A DNA stretch of 64,000 nucleotides from CAG-411 sp050875145 (GTDB taxonomy: Bacteria > Bacillota > Clostridia > Lachnospirales > Lachnospiraceae): positions 62,001 to 126,000 of the forward strand of contig JBNMLH010000007.1 in NCBI GenBank assembly GCA_050875145.1, read 5' to 3'. How positions within the stretch are numbered: position 1 is the first letter of the stretch; every line of letters begins with the position of its first letter. The position numbers and the translations under genes are program-made. The notes under the pieces were generated by a model. That model was not told the origin of the DNA. It was given only the letters and a program-made list of their open reading frames with translations, and made no database searches. Below are positions 52,211 through 60,713 of this stretch, piece after piece.

Positions 52211-53251
52211 ATGTCTAAGAAAAAGAGAGCACTTACAATAGTGGGAGCTGGAATTGTTGTTTATATACTATTCCGGTTCCTTTTTTTTATCATTCTTCCT
52301 TTGCTTGTAGCTGTTGCAGTAGGAAAATTTTTAGCACCGGGAATTTTGTTTTTGGAAAGAAAATGCAGGTTGCCTAAATTATTTAGTGTAGTGTTGCCAA
52401 TTGTAATCTTTTTTTCTATTGTGGCAGCAGCACTTTACCTTTTCAGCTCTAGGCTATGCAACCAGATTGTGGAATTGGTGAAAGCATTTCCTTATTATCA
52501 AAAGTCTATCACTGTGCAGATTAGTAGGCTTTGTAGTTGGTGTGACCATACATTTTTTATGGAGGAAGGCACTGTATTTCGTTGTGTTTGTGAGCAAATG
52601 AGCAAATGGTGTAGTAATTTAACGCAAAGTGGAATTGCAGTTATAACGGTTCGATTGTGGCAGTGTGCAAAATGGTTTATATCCTGCATTGGAGTTGCTG
52701 GTATTATTGTAATCGTGACCTGCATGTTTGTGTTACACTATGAGGAAGTGAGAGAACAATATCATAATTGTCTGTTTTATAAAGATATAGAGAAATTGCT
52801 AAGACCACTTACTAAAGTTGGTTTTGCTTATTTAAAAGCACAGGTGATTATTATTTCTATTGTGACGGCAGTTTGTGCAGTCGGATTTTATTTTACGGGG
52901 AGTCATTATGCTTTATTACTTGGAATTATTACTTCGATTCTGGACGCATTTCCAATTTTGGGATGCGGTATTTTATTATTTCCTGCGATTTTGATTGCAA
53001 TCTTTAAAAAAGCTTGGTTTTCTGTAGTAATCTATTTGCTTGTGTGGGGTGCCTGTCAGTGCGTGCGTCAGTTTTTAGAACCAAAGTTGATTGGAGGGAA
53101 ATTGGGAATTTCTCCTTTTTATATTTTGATTTCTGTTTACTTTGGTTTGAAAGCATTTGGTGTGGTGGGGGTTATTACGGGACCCGCAGCGTTGGTTCTG
53201 ATACAATCTATTGTAAATTATGTAGAAGAGCTGGAGGAAAATAATAGGTAA
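52211..53251 (+). CDS. AI-2E family transporter (PF01594; YtvI-like)
   Basis: 346 residues with about eight membrane segments, typical of the PF01594 permeases: a hydrophobic N-terminal pair, a central soluble part (about 80-150), and the C-terminal block IITSILDAFPILGCGILLFPAIL with the GPAALVLIQS end. The family includes YtvI of sporulating Firmicutes and putative solute or Na+/H+ carriers; calling it an autoinducer-2 exporter is not justified. ATG 52211 is used since GGGGGGAG lies upstream, not 52196. It ends 48 bases before a convergent minus-strand gene. Confidence 0.88.
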   Translation: MSKKKRALTIVGAGIVVYILFRFLFFIILPLLVAVAVGKFLAPGILFLERKCRLPKLFSVVLPIVIFFSIVAAALYLFSSRLCNQIVELVKAFPYYQKSITVQISRLCSWCDHTFFMEEGTVFRCVCEQMSKWCSNLTQSGIAVITVRLWQCAKWFISCIGVAGIIVIVTCMFVLHYEEVREQYHNCLFYKDIEKLLRPLTKVGFAYLKAQVIIISIVTAVCAVGFYFTGSHYALLLGIITSILDAFPILGCGILLFPAILIAIFKKAWFSVVIYLLVWGACQCVRQFLEPKLIGGKLGISPFYILISVYFGLKAFGVVGVITGPAALVLIQSIVNYVEELEENNR

Positions 53252-53298
53252 ACGCTGGTACTTTACCAATGATTTTTTCTGAAGCACTGTGATTTCCA

Positions 53299-54429
53299 TT
53301 ATGGTTTGAATTGAAGCGAACAGTTTCCTGTTTTATTTTCCAGGAAGAGAGTATGATTGCTTTTTGTAGTCAGAGGAACATCTTCATAATTGATACCATC
53401 AATATAGATAGCACCGATGCCACGATGAAATTGTAGATTATAGTAATCTCTAGGTGCAGCTAGATCTAAGGAAAAATCGCCGTTTCCAACATGAAAGTTT
53501 CCTGCATCATAAATCTGTCCATTTAAAAATAAAGTTGCATTCTCAGAGGTAGATTGTAGCGATTGTGCAGCAAATTGGGTTAGCTTGGTAGTACCATTTT
53601 GCACAGAAAGGGAGCCATCTGTCGTATATAGATTTGAAGCGGAAAAAGTACCATTATATTGGACTAGCGTAAAATTTTTTGCAGAAATGTTTGCAATTTT
53701 TCCGGTACCATTATGTAGTGTAAGGGAAATCGTTTGTAATGTTGTGTTTTTTGGTATCTTTATGTAGATTGTATTTTTCGTTTGGTCAGGGTTCTTTGAA
53801 AAGAACAAATTGTATAGGTTGTGTGTCTGCTTTTGGAAAATCGTAAGTTGCTTCTTTTCAGCAGATACAGATATACGTCCGATTTGTGAGAAAAAAGAAA
53901 CCTCCACTTGTTCGCAATGGTTGTCCTCTGTAAGAACAAAATTATAATTGTCGCTGCATAGTGATATCGTTTCGATATTGTCATATGCATGAATACTACC
54001 GGCTGTGGTTACGATAGGAGTATCCTTTCGGAAGGGCTGAAACAGATTGGAGTTTGCATGGACATATTGCCAATCGGCTAGAAAAATCCCCACTTCTACA
54101 AGCAAAGTGACAGCTAAAATTGCAAATAAATTTAAAATAGTAAGGAAAAGAACAGAGTGACTGATCTTGTGTTTTTTCTTAGGATGTACGTTTGATGTGT
54201 AAAAAAATAAGGATGAAAAAAATAAAATTCCGATTACAAAAAGGCAGATTGGCAGCAAGAAGTGTCTGCGTTCCGGCACAGTCCATAAACCATTTTTAAG
54301 AGTGAGGAGAAAAACAGAAAGAGAGATACCTGCAATAGATGGGATCCGCAGACCATCTTTAAAATAAGAAAAAAACAAAGGAATGATAAAAAGAAATAGC
54401 CAAAAGCCATTATAAAACAAAATTTGCAT
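53299..54429 (-). CDS. Membrane protein with C-terminal DUF4097-like beta-domain
   Basis: 376 residues. Four hydrophobic helices in the first ~120 residues (for example FLFIIPLFFSYF, LLPICLFVIGILFFSSLFFY, LNLFAILAVTLLVEVGIFL), then an extracytoplasmic domain. Its repeated beta-strand pattern (HAYDNIETISLCSDNYNFVL, IYIKIPKNTTLQTISLTLHN, SASNLYTTDGSLSVQNGT, GNFHVGNGDFSLDLAAP) is the DUF4097/DUF2807 type beta-helix seen in adhesin-like and anti-sigma-linked proteins. No partner regulator is next to it. It converges with the AI-2E gene. Confidence is moderate because start and domain call rest on pattern only. Confidence 0.65.
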   Translation of the reverse strand: MQILFYNGFWLFLFIIPLFFSYFKDGLRIPSIAGISLSVFLLTLKNGLWTVPERRHFLLPICLFVIGILFFSSLFFYTSNVHPKKKHKISHSVLFLTILNLFAILAVTLLVEVGIFLADWQYVHANSNLFQPFRKDTPIVTTAGSIHAYDNIETISLCSDNYNFVLTEDNHCEQVEVSFFSQIGRISVSAEKKQLTIFQKQTHNLYNLFFSKNPDQTKNTIYIKIPKNTTLQTISLTLHNGTGKIANISAKNFTLVQYNGTFSASNLYTTDGSLSVQNGTTKLTQFAAQSLQSTSENATLFLNGQIYDAGNFHVGNGDFSLDLAAPRDYYNLQFHRGIGAIYIDGINYEDVPLTTKSNHTLFLENKTGNCSLQFKP

Positions 54430-54642
54430 GTTAAGTAGAAATCTCCTTTCTGGTCAAGTCATATCTTTTATCGTGCAATCAGGAACGAGCTACGACCTTT
54501 TGACCTTTGTATCATTTTATAATTCTTATCATATAATGAATTGAAATTTTGAGCAAGTGTAATGGAGGGTGGAAATAGGAAAAAATCATTTCTGCCCGGC
54601 CGAACTGTTGCTAAAACTGCGGAAACTCACGCACTTCCCCTC

Positions 54643-54671
54643 TTGACATCTTTGATTTTTTCAAGTACACT
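54643..54671 (+). promoter_or_regulatory. Promoter of the proS T-box unit
   Basis: TTGACA (54643-54648), 17-base spacer, TACACT (54666-54671), directly upstream of the T-box leader. Confidence 0.7.
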
Positions 54672-54677
54672 TTGTAA

Positions 54678-54920
54678 AGAAATAGAATAGTAAATGTGAA
54701 GAAGAGGATTAGTACATGGCAGAAGCATTGCAGAGAGAGACTTATTTGCTGGGAGAGTCTTATGGGAAAGTTATGGAACCTACCTTGGAGCACTGTATGA
54801 AAATACAGCGTATACCTGCGTTAAAGGAAATGAGTTGAATCAAAATTGATTAATTAGGGTGGCACCGCCGAAGTTCTTTGGTCCCTTTGTGGATGAAAGT
54901 TTCGGAGGTGTCATTTTTTT
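54678..54920 (+). ncRNA. T-box leader of proS
   Basis: The antiterminator T-box AGGGTGGCACCGCC (54856-54869) is diagnostic. A 12-bp terminator stem formed by GGCACCGCCGAAG (54861-54873) and TTTCGGAGGTGTC (54900-54912), followed by a T run, shares the T-box sequence. This is the standard switch in which uncharged tRNA stabilises the antiterminator. Stem I runs from about 54695; the likely specifier CCT (54779-54781, in GGAACCTACC) reads proline, in agreement with the downstream proS. The specifier call is by position only. Confidence 0.88.
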
Positions 54921-54921
54921 T

Positions 54922-55147
54922 ACTCTATAGGGAAATGTGTCCTATAGAGTGAAACGCTCCGCGGGATGTGCACACACATATTTTACTTAACGAGGTACGA
55001 GTTTTAGTAAAATAGCGTACAGAGTAGATGCGTAAGGAAGATGATTGCAAAAAACATGCAACCCACATCTGGCACGCAAAGTGGAGCAAGTCCCTCATCA
55101 GTGAGGGATATAGAGAGTTGATGTGGACCTGTCCACTTTGTTTTAAG
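54922..55147 (+). repeat. Dispersed non-coding repeat, copy C (longest), between T-box and proS
   Basis: The longest of three related elements (others at 3489-3590 and 10617-10829). It is built of inverted repeats: ACTCTATAGG...CCTATAGAGT (54922-54949), ATTTTACT...AGTAAAAT (about 54979-55012), TCCCTCATCAGTGAGGGA (near 55091) and CAAAGTGGA...TCCACTTTG (about 55077-55140). It has no coding potential. Its position inside the untranslated leader of proS makes the T-box-to-start distance about 240 bases instead of a few tens. Confidence 0.65.
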
Positions 55148-55164
55148 AAAAGGAGAAATGTATT

Positions 55165-56601
55165 ATGGCAAAGGAAAAGAAATTAGTAGAGGCAATTACT
55201 TCTATGGAAGAGGATTTTGCACAATGGTATACAGACGTAGTAAAAAAGGCAGAGCTTATTGATTACTCTAGCGTAAGAGGTTGTACCATTTTCCGTCCGG
55301 CAGGTTATGCAATCTGGGAAAATATTCAGAAAAAGTTGGATGAAAAATTTAAAGAAACTGGCGTAGAAAATGTATATATGCCAATGTTTATTCCAGAGAG
55401 CTTGTTACAAAAGGAAGCGGATCATGTAGAAGGATTTGCACCGGAAGTTGCCTGGGTAACACAAGGCGGTTTGGAGCCATTGCAGGAAAAACTTGCAGTA
55501 AGACCAACTTCTGAAACTTTGTTCTGTGAGCATTATTCTCATGTAGTACAGTCTTATCGTGACTTGCCAAAGGTATATAATCAGTGGTGTTCCGTTGTAC
55601 GTTGGGAAAAAACAACAAGACCTTTCCTTAGAACGATGGAGTTTTTATGGCAGGAAGGACATACTGCACATGCGACTGCAGAAGAGGCCCAGGCAAGAAC
55701 CGAGCAGATGTTGAATCTATATGCAGATTTTTGTGAAAATGTACTTGCGATTCCTATGATAAAGGGAAGAAAGACAGATAAAGAAAAGTTTGCGGGAGCA
55801 GAGGCTACCTATACGATTGAGGCATTGATGCACGATGGAAAGGCATTACAATCTGGTACTAGCCATAACTTTGGAGATGGATTTGCCAAGGCATTTGGTA
55901 TTCAGTATACAGATAAGAACAATAAATTGCAGTATGCACATCAGACTTCCTGGGGAATGACTACCCGTATTATTGGAGCAATGATTATGGTGCATGGAGA
56001 CAATTCCGGATTGGTATTACCACCAAGAATTGCACCTACGCAGATTATGATTATTCCAATTATGCAGAAAAAGGAAGGTGTGCTTGAAAAGGCAGAAGAA
56101 TTACGTGCAATGCTTGCAAAGCAGTTCTCTGTTAAAGTAGATGATAGCGACAAGAATCCAGGTTGGAAATACAGTGAACAGGAAATGCGTGGAATCCCTG
56201 TACGTGTAGAAGTTGGTCCAAAGGATATTGAAGCTGGAAAATGTGTGGTTGTTCGCCGTGACACTCGTGAGAAGATTGAGGTGCCTTTTGCAGAATTGGA
56301 AACAAGAATGGCAGAAATCTTAGATCAAATGCATAATGATATGCTAGAGCGTGCCAGAAAGCATAGAGATGCGCATACTTATGTAGCAACCAATTATGAG
56401 GAATTTAAGGATATTGCAGAAAATAAACCTGGATTTATCAAGGCTATGTGGTGTGGCGATGAAGCTTGTGAAAACAAGATTAAAGAGGATCTTGCAGTAA
56501 CTTCCCGCTGTATGCCATTTGAACAGGAAGAAGTAGCTACAACTTGTGTATGTTGTGGAAAGCCAGCGAAGAAATTGGTTTATTGGGGAAAAGCATATTA
56601 A
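55165..56601 (+). CDS. proS: Prolyl-tRNA synthetase (archaeal/eukaryotic-type, short form)
   Basis: Class II aminoacyl-tRNA synthetase charging tRNA-Pro, 478 residues, the short ProS type 3 without the bacterial INS editing domain. Motifs: motif 1 region RGCTIFRPAGYAIWENIQKK, motif 2 CSVVRWEKTTRPFLRTMEF, HTAHATAEEA, and motif 3 near GDNSGLVLPPRIAP; the C-terminal zinc-binding domain ends MPFEQEEVATTCVCCGKPAK with paired cysteines. AAGGAGAAATGT precedes the ATG. Expression is controlled by the T-box leader, so it rises on proline starvation. Confidence 0.95.
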   Translation: MAKEKKLVEAITSMEEDFAQWYTDVVKKAELIDYSSVRGCTIFRPAGYAIWENIQKKLDEKFKETGVENVYMPMFIPESLLQKEADHVEGFAPEVAWVTQGGLEPLQEKLAVRPTSETLFCEHYSHVVQSYRDLPKVYNQWCSVVRWEKTTRPFLRTMEFLWQEGHTAHATAEEAQARTEQMLNLYADFCENVLAIPMIKGRKTDKEKFAGAEATYTIEALMHDGKALQSGTSHNFGDGFAKAFGIQYTDKNNKLQYAHQTSWGMTTRIIGAMIMVHGDNSGLVLPPRIAPTQIMIIPIMQKKEGVLEKAEELRAMLAKQFSVKVDDSDKNPGWKYSEQEMRGIPVRVEVGPKDIEAGKCVVVRRDTREKIEVPFAELETRMAEILDQMHNDMLERARKHRDAHTYVATNYEEFKDIAENKPGFIKAMWCGDEACENKIKEDLAVTSRCMPFEQEEVATTCVCCGKPAKKLVYWGKAY

Positions 56602-56732
56602 GAAAGAGTAATAGTTGCATATAAGAAAAATTACAATAGCCGTCATTAAAAAATCGAAAGATATATTGATTTTACATGCGGATTGGTAATTTGGACATGA
56701 AATAAAAAAGTGTATAATATCAGACTAGGATT

Positions 56733-56767
56733 AAAAAAGAAGGCTGTGAGAATAGCCTTCTTTTTTG
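56733..56767 (+). terminator. Intrinsic terminator
   Basis: AAAAAAGAAGGCT...AGCCTTCTTTTTT, about 130 bases after proS. Confidence 0.85.
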
Positions 56768-56825
56768 CATATTTATTGTAGCATTTTGCATGTATTGACA
56801 AGTTGAACAATCTCGATAAAACCTA

Positions 56826-56854
56826 TTGACATAGTATGAATACTAGTATATCAT
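56826..56854 (+). promoter_or_regulatory. Promoter with internal palindrome, upstream of the sulfur amino acid genes
   Basis: TTGACA (56826-56831), 17-base spacer, TATCAT (56849-56854). The spacer contains AGTAT-GA-ATACT, an inverted repeat that could be an operator for the LysR protein encoded downstream (inference). Confidence 0.6.
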
Positions 56855-56902
56855 CTAAAATATGTAATATTTAGAAGAAACAAGATATAGGTAAGGCACG
56901 CA

Positions 56903-56974
56903 GTGCCACTTTTATATGAGCAAGTAGCAGAGCGGATTGCGAATATCATTGATAGTCGTGGATGTTACTGGTAA
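56903..56974 (+). pseudogene. Relic of a GntR-family regulator N-terminus
   Basis: Reads VPLLYEQVAERIANIIDSR before running into a stop. P-L-Y-E-Q-x-A-E-R-I-x-x-I-I is the start of a GntR or MocR DNA-binding domain. The rest (wHTH core) is missing; the sequence after it does not continue the domain in any frame, so this is a decayed remnant in the leader before the trans-sulfuration gene. Confidence 0.55.
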
Positions 56975-57125
56975 TTTAATTGCAAAAAATCCCTATAAGA
57001 AAAAGTTATCATTGAGGATAATTTTTATGAATTTTACGTTATAGAAATTAACATTAAAATAGTAATATAGGTGATAATTTATGTAGAGTTCGAGAGTACA
57101 TTTATTCAAAAAGGAGGAAAAGTGC

Positions 57126-58283
57126 TTGGAATTAAATATAAAAACAAAATGTATATATGGTGATAAGGATGATACATCAGTAGAAAATACTGGTGCAATA
57201 AGCTTTCCTATTTTTCAGACTGCCACATATGAACACCCAGAGATTGGGAAAAGTACAGGATTTGATTATTCCAGACTTCAAAATCCAACAAGAGGGCAAT
57301 TGGAAAAAGTAGTGGCATCGCTGGAAAATGGAATAGACGCGCTTGCCTTTTCCAGTGGAATGGCAGCAATTACAGCGTTAATGGAACTATTTAAACCGGG
57401 TGACCATTTGATCACAGATTCGGATTTGTATGGAGGAAGTATACGTTTATTTAAGCATATAAGTGAAAAGAATGGAATTTGCTTTACACATATCAATTGC
57501 AGTGCTGAAAATATAGAAAAATATATTCAGGATAATACAAAAGCAATTTATATTGAAACACCTACAAATCCAATGATGAATGTTACAGATATAAAAAAAA
57601 CAGCGGAAATTGCAAAAAAACATAACTTGCTTCTTATAGTCGATAATACATTTTTGTCTCCTTATTTTCAAAATCCATTGGACTTAGGAGCTGATATTGT
57701 AGTGCACAGTGGAACAAAATTTTTAGGCGGTCATAATGACACACTAGCTGGTTTTGTTGTGACAAATAAAAAAGAAATATCGGAAAAAATGAGATTTATC
57801 ATAAAGACTGTGGGTTCGGGGCTTTCTCCTGTAGACAGTTGGTTGATTTTAAGAGGCATCAAGACTCTGGCAATCAGAATGGAAAGAGCACAGGAAAATG
57901 CACAGGCCATCGTAGAATTTCTCTCACAAGAACCAAAGGTAAAGAAGGTATACTACCCAGGGATAAAAGGAACAAAGAGTTATGAGGTCTGTAAGCGTCA
58001 GGCAAGAGGATTTGGTTCCATGCTTACATTTGAAGTGGAAAGCCCGGCGTTAGCGAAGCATATTTTGAAACATACAAAACTGATTCCATTTGCGGAAAGT
58101 CTTGGTGGTGTGGAGACGCTTCTCACGTATCCGTATACACAGACGCATGCGGATGTTCCTGAAAAGATTCGAAATGCGAATGGTATTACAGAAAGTGTAT
58201 TAAGATTGTCCGTTGGAATTGAGGCAAAAGAAGATTTGATAAACGATCTGAGACAGGCAATTGTCTCGTATGGAAAAGGGTGA
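57126..58283 (+). CDS. Trans-sulfuration PLP enzyme (cystathionine gamma-synthase / beta-lyase family)
   Basis: 385 residues, Cys/Met metabolism PLP-dependent enzyme. Start TTG 57126 after AGGAGGAAAAGTGC. Key regions are YSRLQNPTRGQLEKVVASLE, AFSSGMAAITAL, the conserved PLP-binding Asp in LLIVDNTFLSPYFQNPLDLG, Lys in VVHSGTKFLGGHNDTLAG (Schiff-base Lys) and the C-terminal ESLGGVETLLTYPYTQTH with LRLSVGIE. It could be a cystathionine gamma-synthase, beta- or gamma-lyase, or O-acetylhomoserine sulfhydrylase; sequence alone does not decide. The next gene starts four bases after the stop, indicating one operon. Confidence 0.9.
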   Translation: MELNIKTKCIYGDKDDTSVENTGAISFPIFQTATYEHPEIGKSTGFDYSRLQNPTRGQLEKVVASLENGIDALAFSSGMAAITALMELFKPGDHLITDSDLYGGSIRLFKHISEKNGICFTHINCSAENIEKYIQDNTKAIYIETPTNPMMNVTDIKKTAEIAKKHNLLLIVDNTFLSPYFQNPLDLGADIVVHSGTKFLGGHNDTLAGFVVTNKKEISEKMRFIIKTVGSGLSPVDSWLILRGIKTLAIRMERAQENAQAIVEFLSQEPKVKKVYYPGIKGTKSYEVCKRQARGFGSMLTFEVESPALAKHILKHTKLIPFAESLGGVETLLTYPYTQTHADVPEKIRNANGITESVLRLSVGIEAKEDLINDLRQAIVSYGKG

Positions 58284-58287
58284 TGAG

Positions 58288-59466
58288 ATGGCAGAAAAAA
58301 ATTTAAATTTTGATGAAATAGCAGATAGAAAAGGTACGGATTGTTTAAAATATGATTTTGCAGTCAGACGGGGGATGCCAGAGGATGTCCTTCCTTTGTG
58401 GGTTGCGGATATGGATTTTAAAACCTCATCTTATGTGGAAGAGGCACTGATTGAACGTGTGAAGCATGGCGTGTTTGGGTATAGTGAGGTAGGTAGCAGA
58501 TATTTTGAAACAGTAGCAAAATGGATGAAAACGCATCATAATTGGGAGGTGAAACCGCAGTGGCTCATAAAAACTCCAGGTGTTGTTTTTGCTTTGGCAA
58601 TGGCTGTAAAAGCATATACAAAGGCAGGGGATGCAGTTCTGATTCAACAGCCGGTGTATTATCCGTTTTCCGAAGTGATTGAAGATAATTCTAGAGTGAT
58701 TGTAAGCAATGATTTATATTTAGGTGAAGATAACAGATATCATATTGATTTTGAGGATTTTGAAAGAAAAATAGTGGATAACAATATTAAGCTGTTTCTT
58801 TTGTGTAATCCACACAATCCATCAGGCAGAGTATTTACCAGAGAGGAATTAACCAGAATGGGAGATATATGTCTGAAATATGGTGTTATTGTGGTTAGTG
58901 ATGAGATACATAATGATTTTGTATTGAAAGGTGAGCATACCGTATTTTCAAACGTAAAAAAAGAATATGAAGAGATAGCAGTGATCTGCACTTCACCAAG
59001 CAAAACTTTTAATCTTGCAAGTATGCTGATTTCTAATATTTTTATACCAAACAGAAAGCTGAAAGCGAAATTTAAAAAGGAAGTAGATGCAGCCGGCATT
59101 AGTCAGCTTAGTGTACTAGGATTAGTAGCGACAGAAGCTGCATATGAAAAAGGGGAAGAATGGTATGAAGCTATGCTTACCTATATTAAAAGTAATATCG
59201 ACTTTGTAAAAAATTATGTGAAAGAGCATCTTCCAGGGGTGAATGTAATCGATGGCGAGGGCACTTACCTTTTATGGCTGGATTTTAGAAAGGTTGGCAT
59301 AAGTGCCAAAGAACTTGACAGACGTGTAATTTATGATGCAAAGCTGTGGCTTGACAGTGGAAAAATCTTTGGAAAAACGGGCGAGGGATTTCAACGAATC
59401 AATGTAGCAACATCCAGAGCAGTAATCAAGGAATGCCTTGAGCGAATAAAAAACAAGGTGATGTAA
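58288..59466 (+). CDS. MalY/PatB-family PLP C-S lyase (cystathionine beta-lyase-like)
   Basis: About 392 residues, fold-type I aminotransferase-like. The start DRKGTDCLKYDF and LPLWVADMDFKTSSYVEEAL is the PatB signature; the PLP Lys lies in CTSPSKTFNLASM. The C-terminal Arg motif is GFQRINVATSRAV. It cleaves C-S bonds such as cystathionine or cysteine S-conjugates, giving a thiol, pyruvate and ammonia. Together with the preceding trans-sulfuration enzyme it suggests methionine/cysteine interconversion or thiol salvage. ATG 58288 is preferred to 58261 by the AAAGGGTG upstream. Confidence 0.9.
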   Translation: MAEKNLNFDEIADRKGTDCLKYDFAVRRGMPEDVLPLWVADMDFKTSSYVEEALIERVKHGVFGYSEVGSRYFETVAKWMKTHHNWEVKPQWLIKTPGVVFALAMAVKAYTKAGDAVLIQQPVYYPFSEVIEDNSRVIVSNDLYLGEDNRYHIDFEDFERKIVDNNIKLFLLCNPHNPSGRVFTREELTRMGDICLKYGVIVVSDEIHNDFVLKGEHTVFSNVKKEYEEIAVICTSPSKTFNLASMLISNIFIPNRKLKAKFKKEVDAAGISQLSVLGLVATEAAYEKGEEWYEAMLTYIKSNIDFVKNYVKEHLPGVNVIDGEGTYLLWLDFRKVGISAKELDRRVIYDAKLWLDSGKIFGKTGEGFQRINVATSRAVIKECLERIKNKVM

Positions 59467-59616
59467 CAGTCCAGACAGAAAGAATATTTTTAGCTAATTT
59501 GTATATTCTGGCACTTTGTGAATGTTCCCCGGCTGAACTGCTACAATGTGATATGTGATAGAACAAAAGAAAACAGTATAAGTGATGGTGTTGTTACAGT
59601 GGAAGGAGGAGACAGA

Positions 59617-60525
59617 GTGACAATTTTGCAATTAAAATATGCAATAACGATTGCAAACAGTGGTTCGTTCAGAGAAGCAGCAACCAGACTTTTTGTTTCT
59701 CAGCCAGCTCTTTCTACCACGATTAAAGAGTTAGAAGAAGAAATTGGAATTCAGCTTTTCGAACGTACAAACAAGGGAATCAGAGTGACGAAAAATGGGG
59801 AAGATTTTATTGTCTATGCAAAAAAGGCTGTAAGCCAGTACAAGATTATAGAAGAAAGATTTATTGATAAGGATAAGAATAAAAGTCATTTTAGTGTTTC
59901 CATGCAGCATTATGTTTTTGCTGTACATGCATTTGCAAGCGTTGTGAAGGAGTATCATTCTCCCAAATATGTATATGCAGTTAAGGAAACGCAAACAGAT
60001 AAAGTATTAGACGATGTCAGAGATTTGAAAAGCGAGGTAGGCATTATTTCCTATTCCCAAAGCAACGTTAAAGTATTAAAAAAATTACTGCGAGATTATG
60101 GCTTGAAGTTTGTACCATTGATGATTAGGGAAACTTATGTTTATGTCTGGAAGGAACATCCATTGGCAAATAGGAATGAATTATCATTGAAAGAACTTAC
60201 CGAGTATCCTTGTGTATCCTTTGATCAAAATAGCGATAATGAATTTTATTTATCTGAGGAAGCATTGGGGGATTATGATTTTGACAAACTGATAAAATCA
60301 TCAGACAGAGCAACCTCGGCGGAACTTATGACAGCATTGAATGGGTATTCAATTGGTACTGGAAATATGATTGATTCGCTGGCGTTAAAGGAAGGGATTA
60401 TTGCAATCAAGCTGAAAGAAGAAGATCCCCTTACCATTGGATATATTGTGAAGATGAATCATAAGCTTAGTGATATTGCAGAGCAATATGTACAGGAATT
60501 GCTTAGGTATAGAGATTTGAAATAG
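59617..60525 (+). CDS. LysR-family transcriptional regulator
   Basis: 302 residues. N-terminal winged helix-turn-helix LQLKYAITIANSGSFREAAT, VSQPALSTTIKELEEEIGIQ, LFERTNKGIRVTKNG (residues 4-60), then a substrate-binding effector domain (about 90-295) with the periplasmic-binding fold. It is in the same direction as the two PLP enzymes, so it may be expressed with or just after them; it likely senses a sulfur amino acid or a precursor. GTG 59617 is chosen by the AAGGAGG seven bases upstream; the longer frame from 59518 has no ribosome site and no homologous sequence. Confidence 0.92.
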   Translation: MTILQLKYAITIANSGSFREAATRLFVSQPALSTTIKELEEEIGIQLFERTNKGIRVTKNGEDFIVYAKKAVSQYKIIEERFIDKDKNKSHFSVSMQHYVFAVHAFASVVKEYHSPKYVYAVKETQTDKVLDDVRDLKSEVGIISYSQSNVKVLKKLLRDYGLKFVPLMIRETYVYVWKEHPLANRNELSLKELTEYPCVSFDQNSDNEFYLSEEALGDYDFDKLIKSSDRATSAELMTALNGYSIGTGNMIDSLALKEGIIAIKLKEEDPLTIGYIVKMNHKLSDIAEQYVQELLRYRDLK

Positions 60526-60577
60526 TGGAAAATTATACATAAGTTTTAGTTATCGCACAAAATAAAATACATGAATT

Positions 60578-60672
60578 AGTCAGACGGAAGTTCTTGTAGT
60601 ATAGTAAATCTACAAGTAAATCAGAGAAGCTGACTGGAAAACCAGAGGTAAATAGATGCCTCTGGTTTTTTT
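60578..60672 (+). ncRNA. Structured leader with terminator: candidate unassigned riboswitch
   Basis: AGTCAG (60578-60583) pairs with CTGACT (60630-60635), enclosing CTTGTAG...CTACAAG (60593-60599 and 60610-60616). The two internal-loop strands are 9 and 13 bases. Directly after it, ACCAGAGG (60641-60648) and CCTCTGGT (60659-60666) with a T run form a terminator, and CTGG (60634-60637) can alternatively pair with CCAG (60642-60645), opening it. The layout is that of a transcriptional riboswitch. No known class is recognised by eye. It precedes the aminotransferase/dehydrogenase/ABC operon. Confidence 0.55.
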
Positions 60673-60713
60673 CTTTTTTTACAATAATTTATACTAAAAA
60701 GGAGGAAAAATAA

